From positions 186,001 to 250,000 of the forward strand of contig NZ_SMLM01000004.1 of assembly GCF_004682015.1 (NCBI RefSeq): a DNA stretch of 64,000 bases, read 5' to 3'. Below, piece by piece: positions 52,859 through 64,000 of this stretch; position 1 is the stretch's first letter, and every line of letters starts with the position of its first letter. The notes under the pieces are model-generated. The model saw only the letters and a list, made by a program, of their open reading frames with translations. It ran no database searches and was not told where the DNA came from. Source of the DNA: Ramlibacter henchirensis. Lineage in GTDB: Bacteria; Pseudomonadota; Gammaproteobacteria; Burkholderiales; Burkholderiaceae_C. The position numbers were made by a program, and so were the translations under genes.

Positions 52859-53898
52859 ACCTTGAACTTTTCCTTCGCGCGGCGGGCGAATTCGTTCGTG
52901 TAGGTGCGCGCCAGGTCGATCTTCTCGGGCCGGATGCCGGCCTCGAAATCGGCCACGGCGCGCAGCGCGGTGCGCGCGCCGTCCTCGGGCAGCATGCCGT
53001 CCAGCGAGATGGCCTCGCGCACCTTGTTGAACGAGGCCAGGTACAGCGCCCGATCGCCGAGCAGGTATGCGTCGGGCACCGTCTTGATGATGTCGCTGGG
53101 ACCGGCGTGCTGCAGCCACTTGAGCGCGTGCACCACGGCGTTGGCCATCGCCTGGCAGGTGTTGGGGTTCTTCTGCACGAACTCCGCGTTGGCGTAGAAG
53201 CAGGCCGCCGGCATCGGGCCGCCGAAGACGTCCTGCGTGCCCTTGAGCGTGCGCGTGTCGCTGATGATCTTCACCTCGCCGCGCTGCTCCAGCATGGTCA
53301 TCACCGGGTCGGTGTTGCTCATCGCGTCGATCTGGCCCGAGCGCAGCGCCGACAGCGCGCCCATCGAGGTGCCGACGCCGACGTAGCTCACTTCGTGCGC
53401 CTTCACGCCGGCGCGCGAGAGCACCAGGTTGGCCACCATGTTGGTGGAGGAGCCCGGCGCGGAAACGCCGATCTTGCGGCCGCGCAGGTCGGCCGGCGCG
53501 CGGTAGTGGGGCACCGACTTCGTCGACACGCCCACTGCGATCTGCGGCGCGCGCCCCATGAGCACGAACGACTGCACGAAGTGGTTGCGGCTCTGCATGT
53601 TGATCGTGTGCTCGTACGCACCGTTGATCACATCCGCGGAGCCGGCGACCAGCGCCTGCAGCGCGCGCGGGCCGCTGGCGTGGTCGACGATCTCGACGTC
53701 CAGGCCCTCGGCCCTGAAGTAGCCCAGCTGCTCGGCGATGGTGAGGGGTAGGTAGTAGAACGCCGCCTTGCCGCCCACCGCGATGACCACGCGCGCTTTT
53801 TCCAGGCGTGCCTGCGCGCGCAGCGCCGGCGCGCCCAGCAGCACCGCGCAGGCGCCCCCGAAGGCAAACCCGCGGCGAGTGATGGCCGTTTTTCTCAT
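52855..53898 (-). CDS. NitT/TauT-type ABC substrate-binding protein (orphan)
   Basis: 347 residues. A twin-arginine-like signal (ITRRGFAFGGACAVLLGAPALRA) leads to an NMT1/SsuA-like binding fold: KAAFYYLPLTIAEQLGYFRA, EGLDVEIVDHASGPRALQAL, LRGRKIGVSAPGSSTNMVAN, QIDAMSNTDPVMTMLEQRGE. Family members bind nitrate, sulfonates, pyrimidine or aromatic compounds. No ABC permease or ATPase gene is near; the next gene, translationally coupled, is an MFS transporter. A 7-bp inverted repeat (CTCTGGC/GCCAGAG, 53911-53941) lies in its leader. Confidence 0.9.
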   Translation of the reverse strand: MRKTAITRRGFAFGGACAVLLGAPALRAQARLEKARVVIAVGGKAAFYYLPLTIAEQLGYFRAEGLDVEIVDHASGPRALQALVAGSADVINGAYEHTINMQSRNHFVQSFVLMGRAPQIAVGVSTKSVPHYRAPADLRGRKIGVSAPGSSTNMVANLVLSRAGVKAHEVSYVGVGTSMGALSALRSGQIDAMSNTDPVMTMLEQRGEVKIISDTRTLKGTQDVFGGPMPAACFYANAEFVQKNPNTCQAMANAVVHALKWLQHAGPSDIIKTVPDAYLLGDRALYLASFNKVREAISLDGMLPEDGARTALRAVADFEAGIRPEKIDLARTYTNEFARRAKEKFKV

Positions 53899-54000
53899 TC
53901 TTGACTTCCTCTCTGGCAGGCGCTTGCGAGGTTAGCCAGAGCTCTTGTGCACCGCATCAGGACCATCCCGTGCGGGTTTCCACGTAAAGCAGGAATGAGG

Positions 54001-54414
54001 CTAGCGAAGGGCGGAAAGCAGGATGCCGATGTTGACCAGCAGCGCCGCGGCCCACACCGCCGAACGCACCGTGGGCAGGCCCGCGACGTACATCGCGATG
54101 TAGATGATCCGCAGCGTCACGAAGAGCACGGCGAGGATGTCCAGCCGCGTCTGCGGAGCGCCCAGCTGGTGCGCGATGATCACCGCACCTATGAAAAGCG
54201 GCAGCGCCTCGAAGCTGTTGGCCTGCGCCGCGTTGGCGCGCGCGTGCCAGTCGGTCTGCCTGGCCAGCCAGGCGCGCGGATCGTGGTTGTCGAAGCCGCC
54301 CTGGCTGCGCGGCTTGAACAGCCCGCCCGACTTGGCGAGGTACGCGCACAGGTAGGGCAGCAGCGCGGCCGCGAGCACGCACCAGTACGCGACGGTGAAG
54401 CGGGTCGGTCCCAT
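54001..54414 (-). CDS. MAPEG-family membrane protein
   Basis: 137 residues from ATG 54414. Four hydrophobic segments with the MAPEG pattern: ARANAAQANSFEALPLFIGA (the conserved N-x2-E region) and LFVTLRIIYIAMYVAGLPTVRS. MAPEG proteins include membrane glutathione transferases; bacterial members are mostly uncharacterised. It follows recR by 35 bases, probably as a last gene of the dnaX-ybaB-recR transcript. Confidence 0.88.
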   Translation of the reverse strand: MGPTRFTVAYWCVLAAALLPYLCAYLAKSGGLFKPRSQGGFDNHDPRAWLARQTDWHARANAAQANSFEALPLFIGAVIIAHQLGAPQTRLDILAVLFVTLRIIYIAMYVAGLPTVRSAVWAAALLVNIGILLSALR

Positions 54415-54449
54415 CGTTGTCCTGTTTCCTCTCGCCGCAACGCGGCGGC

Positions 54450-55037
54450 CTAGCGCCGGTCGACCAGCGCGTGGGCGATGGTGCCCAGGTCCACGTACTC
54501 CAGCTCGCTGCCGGCGGGCACCCCGCGCGCCAGGCGTGTCACCTTCAGGCCGCGCTGCTTGAGCGCTTCGCCGATGACGTGCGCTGTGGCCTCGCCTTCG
54601 GCGGTGAAGTTGGTCGCGAGGATCACCTCCTGCACCGCGCCGTCGGTCGCGCGCTCGAACAGCTTGGCCAGGCCGATGTCGCGCGGGCCGATGCCGTCGA
54701 GCGGACTGAGCTTGCCCATCAGCACGAAGTAGCGGCCGCGGTACGCCGCGGTGCGCTCCAGCGCCGCCTGGTCGGCGGGCGTCTCGACGATGCACAGCTT
54801 GCTGGCATCGCGCTGCGGATCCAGGCAGGTCGCGCAGACCTCGCCTTCGGTGAACGTATGGCACAGGCTGCAATGCCGCATTCGCGTGGACGCCTGCTGC
54901 AGCGCCTGCGCGAGCAGCTGCGCGCCTTCGCGATCGTGCTGCAGCAGGTGGAACGCCATGCGCGAGGCGGTCTTCACGCCGACGCCGGGAAGGCGCCGCA
55001 GGGCTTCGATCAGGGCGTTGAGGGACGAATCAGGCAA
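54450..55037 (-). CDS. recR: Recombination protein RecR
   Basis: 195 residues from TTG 55037, three bases after the ybaB stop. Works with RecO/RecF to load RecA at gaps. N-terminal helix-hairpin-helix ([20 protein letters not shown]), zinc finger Cys56, Cys59, Cys68, Cys71 ([16 protein letters not shown]), Toprim domain ([20 protein letters not shown]) and the C-terminal [18 protein letters not shown]. Length is standard. Confidence 0.95.
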   Translation of the reverse strand: MPDSSLNALIEALRRLPGVGVKTASRMAFHLLQHDREGAQLLAQALQQASTRMRHCSLCHTFTEGEVCATCLDPQRDASKLCIVETPADQAALERTAAYRGRYFVLMGKLSPLDGIGPRDIGLAKLFERATDGAVQEVILATNFTAEGEATAHVIGEALKQRGLKVTRLARGVPAGSELEYVDLGTIAHALVDRR

Positions 55038-55040
55038 GGC

Positions 55041-55373
55041 TCAGAACGGAAACTTCATCCCGCCCGGCAGACCCGGCATGCCCGCGGTGAGCTTTCCCAT
55101 CTTCTCCTGCGAGGTCTCTTCCGCCTTGCGCACGGCGGCATTGAAGGCGGCGGCGACCAGGTCCTCGAGCATGTCCTTGTCGTCGGCGAGCAGGCTGGGG
55201 TCGATCTCCACCCGCTTGACGTCGTGCTTGCACGTCATCGTGACCTTCACCAAGCCGGCGCCCGACTCCCCCGACACCTCGATGGTGGCGAGTTCCTCCT
55301 GCGCCTTCTTCAGGTTCTCCTGCATGGCCTGGGCCTGCTTCATGAGGCCGGCCAGCTGTCCCTTGTTGAACAT
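55041..55373 (-). CDS. ybaB: YbaB/EbfC nucleoid-associated protein
   Basis: 110 residues. Small DNA-binding dimer, conserved between dnaX and recR. It begins [20 protein letters not shown] and has [20 protein letters not shown] and [20 protein letters not shown]; the C-terminus [12 protein letters not shown] is the usual Gly/Pro/Met-rich tail. It starts 9 bases after dnaX. Confidence 0.95.
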   Translation of the reverse strand: MFNKGQLAGLMKQAQAMQENLKKAQEELATIEVSGESGAGLVKVTMTCKHDVKRVEIDPSLLADDKDMLEDLVAAAFNAAVRKAEETSQEKMGKLTAGMPGLPGGMKFPF

Positions 55374-55382
55374 GTCGATTCC

Positions 55383-57218
55383 TTAGCTGCCCTGGATGGG
55401 CTTGATGCTTCCAGGCACGATTTTCGCGCCAAAGTCCCGCATCATCTGCTGCACGAACGGGTCGTTGAGGATGATCTCCTCGGCCTCGCGCTGGCGCTGC
55501 GCCGCGGCGGCGGCATTGCGGCGCGCGGGGCTGTCGCTCACCGCACCGAGCTCGATGGTGATCGCCACCTCGTGCCCGGCGACCTTCAGCGCGTTCTGCA
55601 GGCGTTCTCGCGACGCCGGCTGGTTCAGCGATTCGCGCTCGACGCGCAGCAGCCAGTGGCCCTCGTCGCGCGCGACCAGCTGCGACTGCAGGGCCAGCTC
55701 GCGGACCAGGGCGGTGATCGCTTCCGCAGCGACCAGCGCCTGCACCGTCGAATGCCAGAAGTCGCCCTCTTCGCTCGGCACGAAGCTCGTCGCGACGCTG
55801 GCGGCCTCCCGCGGCGACTCGGGCTGCACGCGAACGGGCACTCCGACCACCGCGCCGTCGCCTGCCGGGCGCGCGCGGCTGGGCGCAGGTGCCGCGCCCC
55901 GGGCGGGCGGATCGACCACGGGCAGGACCTGTCCCGGCGGTCGCGCGGGCGATGGTGCGGCTTGCGCAGCGGGCGCCGGGCCCGTCACGGTTGCGGCCAC
56001 AGGGAGCTGGACCCCAGGCGCTTGCGGCGCACGGACCGCCGGTGCGGCGGAAAGCGCGGGCTCAGGCGAAGGCCTGGCTGCGTTCAGAGTTTTTTTTTCC
56101 GCGGGGGCCGCAGCATCGGCGCCTGGGCGGAAAGCCAGCAGGCGCAGCAGCACCATCGTGAGCGCCGCGTACTCGTCGGGCGCCAGGCCCAGCTCGGCGC
56201 GGCCGTGCAGGCACATCGTATAGAGCAGCTGGGTTTCGTCGGCCGGCAGCAGCGCCGCCAGGCGCGCGATGTCCGCATGGTCCGGGTCGCCCGCGTCACC
56301 GGTGTCCGGCACCGCCTGCACCACCGCCATGCGCTGCAGCACGGCCGTCATCTCTTCCAGCGCGCCGGCCGCCGACAGGCCGTTGACGCGCAGCGCTTCC
56401 GAGATGTCGACCACCGCGCGGCCATCGCTCCCGGCCAGCGCCTCGACCAGCCGGAACACGTGCGTGCGATCCACGCTGCCGAGCATCTGGCGCACCGCGG
56501 CTTCCTGCAGAGCCCCGCCGCCGAACGCGATGGCCTGGTCGGTGAGAGACAGCGCATCGCGCATCGATCCGCGCGCGGCGCGGGCCAGCAGCCGCAGCGC
56601 CTGCGGCTCGGCCTCGACGCCTTCGGACTGCAGCACGGCGGCCAGGTGCTCCTGCACCGTCTGCGGCGCCATCGGCCGCAGGTTGAACTGCAGGCAGCGC
56701 GACAGCACCGTGACCGGCACCTTCTGCGGGTCGGTCGTGGCCAGCACGAACTTGAGGTATTCCGGCGGCTCTTCCAGCGTCTTGAGCATCGCGTTGAACG
56801 CGTGCCCGGTGAGCATATGCACCTCGTCGATCATGAAGACCTTGAAGCGCCCCTGCACCGGCTTGTAGACCGCCTGCTCCAGCAGCGACTGGACCTCGTC
56901 GACGCCCCGGTTGGAGGCCGCGTCCAGCTCGGTGTAGTCGACGAACCGGCCGGCGTCGATGTCCGCGCAGGCCTGGCACACGCCGCAGGGCGTGGCGGTG
57001 ATGCCGCCCTGCCCGTCCGGGCCCTGGCAGTTGAGCGACTTGGCCAGGATGCGCGAGACCGTGGTCTTGCCCACGCCCCGGGTGCCGGTGAACAGGTACG
57101 CGTGGTGCAGCCGCTGCTGCTCCAGCGCATTCGAGAGCGCCTGCACCACGTGCTCCTGGCCGACCATCTGGCCGAAGTTCTTCGGCCGGTACTTGCGGGC
57201 GAGCACGAGATAGGACAT
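55383..57218 (-). CDS. dnaX: DNA polymerase III subunits tau (and gamma by slippage)
   Basis: 611 residues (tau). Clamp-loader AAA+ subunit. N-terminal VLARKYRPKNFGQMVGQEHV, Walker A FTGTRGVGKTT, zinc-binding Cys of CGVCQACADI, VFMIDEVHMLTGHAFNAML, sensor LATTDPQKVPVTVLSRCLQF. Domain III ends near residue 370, followed by a Pro/Ala-rich linker and the tau-specific domains. A run of nine A at codons 374-377 sits at this boundary; slippage by -1 leads to a stop after 9 more codons, giving a gamma-like product of about 385 residues. ybaB and recR follow. Confidence 0.95.
   Translation of the reverse strand: MSYLVLARKYRPKNFGQMVGQEHVVQALSNALEQQRLHHAYLFTGTRGVGKTTVSRILAKSLNCQGPDGQGGITATPCGVCQACADIDAGRFVDYTELDAASNRGVDEVQSLLEQAVYKPVQGRFKVFMIDEVHMLTGHAFNAMLKTLEEPPEYLKFVLATTDPQKVPVTVLSRCLQFNLRPMAPQTVQEHLAAVLQSEGVEAEPQALRLLARAARGSMRDALSLTDQAIAFGGGALQEAAVRQMLGSVDRTHVFRLVEALAGSDGRAVVDISEALRVNGLSAAGALEEMTAVLQRMAVVQAVPDTGDAGDPDHADIARLAALLPADETQLLYTMCLHGRAELGLAPDEYAALTMVLLRLLAFRPGADAAAPAEKKTLNAARPSPEPALSAAPAVRAPQAPGVQLPVAATVTGPAPAAQAAPSPARPPGQVLPVVDPPARGAAPAPSRARPAGDGAVVGVPVRVQPESPREAASVATSFVPSEEGDFWHSTVQALVAAEAITALVRELALQSQLVARDEGHWLLRVERESLNQPASRERLQNALKVAGHEVAITIELGAVSDSPARRNAAAAAQRQREAEEIILNDPFVQQMMRDFGAKIVPGSIKPIQGS
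56062..56098 (-). other. dnaX slippage site: A9 tract with downstream hairpin and shifted-frame stop
   Basis: On the minus strand GG-A9-CTCTG: nine A at 56098-56090 read GAA-AAA-AAA-ACT in frame. Reading one base back gives nine codons, then TGA at 56064-56062; skipping one A gives CTC-TGA at once. A small perfect hairpin (CAGGC, CTTC, GCCTG; 56076-56063) starts 13 bases after the tract. E. coli dnaX uses A6G ribosomal frameshifting; Thermus dnaX uses A9 transcriptional slippage. Confidence 0.7.
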
Positions 57219-57396
57219 CGGGTCGATTCTAAGGGTCGCGGTCGGGCGAACTCATCCTGCGCAGAACGGCTGAATCGAAGAATCCGGACGCGAAGAGTCC
57301 AGGATGGCGGTCGGCCTGCGCCCAGGCGATGCGTTCGATGAATGGCCCCCGTTCCTTCACCCGAGCGGAACGGGCCACAACCCAAAGGAGATCGAA

Positions 57397-57711
57397 ATGC
57401 GCAAACACATCGCTTCACTGATGCTGATCGCTTCCTGCGCCGCCGCCCCGGCGCTGGCACAACAGTCCGGGCTGGTGAACGTGGACATCCGGAACGTGGC
57501 GAACAACATCGCGCAGAACCTGAAGGTCAACGTCAGCCAGATCCCGGTCACCGTCCAGGTCCCGGTCGCGGTCGCCGCGAACGTCTGCGGCGTCGCTGCC
57601 AACGTGCTCGGCACGCAGGCGGCCGGCGGCAGCGGCAGCGGCAGCTGCACGGCGACGACCACGTCCGACGCACTGAACGAGATCGTGCAGCGGCAGCTCA
57701 GGACAGGCTGA
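57397..57711 (+). CDS. Small exported protein, unknown function
   Basis: 104 residues with a strong AAAGGAG site 7 bases before the ATG. Signal peptide MRKHIASLMLIASCAAAPALAQ. The mature part alternates hydrophobic and polar residues (GLVNVDIRNVANNIAQNLKV, IPVTVQVPVAVAANVCGVAA), has two Cys about 20 apart separated by a Gly/Ser-rich stretch, and ends NEIVQRQLRTG. I cannot name a family. The VQVPV...N-CG pattern loosely recalls chaplin-type surface proteins of actinobacteria. It is divergent from dnaX and directly upstream of the SRP RNA gene. Confidence 0.75.
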   Translation: MRKHIASLMLIASCAAAPALAQQSGLVNVDIRNVANNIAQNLKVNVSQIPVTVQVPVAVAANVCGVAANVLGTQAAGGSGSGSCTATTTSDALNEIVQRQLRTG

Positions 57712-57726
57712 GCCTTGCGGACCGCC

Positions 57727-57732
57727 TACAAT
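57727..57732 (+). promoter_or_regulatory. Likely -10 box of the 4.5S RNA gene
   Basis: TACAAT, 7 bases before the predicted 5' end of the RNA. The -35 is poor (GGCTGA-like near 57706). Confidence 0.5.
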
Positions 57733-57739
57733 CGGCCGT

Positions 57740-57833
57740 GACGGGCCTCCCCGCATGGTGAAGCGGCCAACCGGGTCAGGTGGGGAACCAAGCAGCCCTA
57801 ACTGTGGAGCCAGTGCCGGGGGTAAGGCTCGTC
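57740..57833 (+). ncRNA. ffs: Signal recognition particle 4.5S RNA
   Basis: About 94 bases. The ends pair (GACGGGCCT with AGGCTCGTC, one G-U). The conserved domain IV is recognisable: GGTCAGG, GGGGAACCAAGCAGCC, then AGCCAGTGCCGGGGGTAAGG, as in betaproteobacterial SRP RNAs. It binds Ffh to target membrane proteins to FtsY and SecYEG. Its position near dnaX is usual in Burkholderiales. Exact ends are estimated from the closing stem. Confidence 0.9.
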
Positions 57834-57861
57834 ACCTTCCATACCCACACACGTTTCGACC

Positions 57862-57880
57862 GGGGCCGATCGGCCGCTTT
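57862..57880 (+). terminator. Possible terminator of the 4.5S RNA gene
   Basis: GGCC, GATC, GGCC palindrome followed by GCTTT, about 30 bases after the RNA end. The T-run is short. Confidence 0.3.
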
Positions 57881-57892
57881 CGACGTGCCCGC

Positions 57893-57967
57893 TCAGCCAC
57901 CCAGTGCGACGGCGGCGACGACGACCAGCATGAACAGCGACCAGGCGGTGAACTTTTCGAGCGTCAT
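57893..57967 (-). CDS. Possible 24-residue single-span membrane peptide
   Basis: ATG with GAGGAG 8 bases upstream encodes MTLEKFTAWSLFMLVVVAAV plus ALGG and a TGA stop. After five polar residues nearly all is hydrophobic: one membrane span. The ribosome-binding site is good and nothing else occupies this stretch. It lies opposite and downstream of the 4.5S RNA gene. Small membrane proteins of this kind can modulate enzymes or act as toxins; no homologue is recognised. Confidence 0.45.
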   Translation of the reverse strand: MTLEKFTAWSLFMLVVVAAVALGG

Positions 57968-58424
57968 GGCGTTTACTCCTCTTCGACCTGCACTTTGCCT
58001 GGCGTGCTCGCGCCCATGAAGCGCAGACTCTGCCCACCATAGGTTCAGCGGCGTCGGCGTGCATGGGAAATTGTCCCAACGTCGGCGTAGGACGGTTCTA
58101 GCGTCGAGCGTCCATGCCGGTGTCTCGTCGAAACCTCCTCTAGCTCTTGGACCAAGCGCATCACAGTTTTTTCGCGCCGAGGTAGCGCCCCAACAACTCC
58201 CCGTTGCGCCTAGCACGACTTTTCTTCATCCAGCCGAGCTGGCCGCCATTTGTCGGCGACGTCCTACACCCGCTGTGGGACCGTTTCCCGACACTACGGT
58301 TGCGCTCACGTCCTGCTGAGCCCGCGAGCGAGAGGCGTCCCGCCGGTGCGCCGGCCGGACACCCGAGCATGAGACCCATCGCGCCGTTTCCCGGCGAACA
58401 AGAGCAAGAAAGCAGTACCGCGTC
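57968..58424. other. Intergenic region before the giant histidine kinase gene
   Basis: 457 bases with no convincing gene. It holds a small dyad TGGGA, AATTG, TCCCA (58064-58078), flanked by two copies of GTCGGCGT, which could be an operator, and a CTTGG-A-CCAAG dyad near 58145. No clear promoter hexamers were found. Short open frames here lack ribosome-binding sites and recognisable content. Confidence 0.5.

Positions 58425-64000
<5,576 letters not shown>

Overview
The window is high-GC DNA from a betaproteobacterium. Gene content and order point to Burkholderiales, most likely Comamonadaceae (Ramlibacter/Variovorax-like): ilvB-ilvH-ilvC-pssA-leuA order, a TTG-started sigma factor followed by DUF3619 and DUF3106 genes, dnaX-ybaB-recR near the 4.5S RNA gene, and paired aat/bpt. 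This assignment comes from recognised families only; no database was searched. No tRNA, rRNA, IS element, phage gene or CRISPR array was seen.

Positions 1-13393 (minus strand) form one tightly coupled operon. It reads, in order of transcription: a GAF-HlyD membrane adaptor, an M50-type membrane metalloprotease/adaptor, a shortened SecA paralogue, a second HlyD-type adaptor, and a giant LEPR-XLL surface protein of at least 2351 residues that runs off the left edge. The first four genes overlap at GTGA or ATGA junctions and the giant gene starts 7 bases after the fourth. It looks like a dedicated export machine with its own cargo, and is the best candidate here for an undescribed system. 13553-15118 holds a small unknown protein and a three-CHRD lipoprotein.

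15277-29841 is mostly core: two N-degron aminoacyl-transferases, an IclR regulator, a D,D-endopeptidase, and the branched-chain amino acid genes on the minus strand (ilvB, ilvH, ilvC, pssA, leuA, second leuA). A Leu-rich leader peptide plus terminator precedes leuA, a clear attenuator. Then come an ECF-like sigma factor module, an RDD protein and a LOG enzyme. 29869-42855 holds nadE-glnB, a DUF482 acyltransferase, divergent soluble and membrane pyrophosphatases, a TetR-controlled cluster (ferritin-like hydrolase, aldehyde dehydrogenase, SDR) and a molybdenum cofactor operon moaA-mobA-moeA.

42892-57833 has an RND efflux pump, rnhA and a methyltransferase divergent from gloB-mltD, an MFS pump coupled to an orphan substrate-binding protein, a MAPEG protein, recR, ybaB, dnaX (with an A9 slippage tract that would yield gamma), a small exported protein and the SRP 4.5S RNA gene. 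58425-64000 starts a giant soluble sensor histidine kinase with 14 near-identical 92-residue HAMP units, a GAF domain and a kinase core cut by the right edge.

Because of the GC content, very long open frames lie opposite or out of phase with nearly every real gene; these were treated as shadows. Starts were chosen from overlaps, ribosome-binding sites and family N-termini, by eye.
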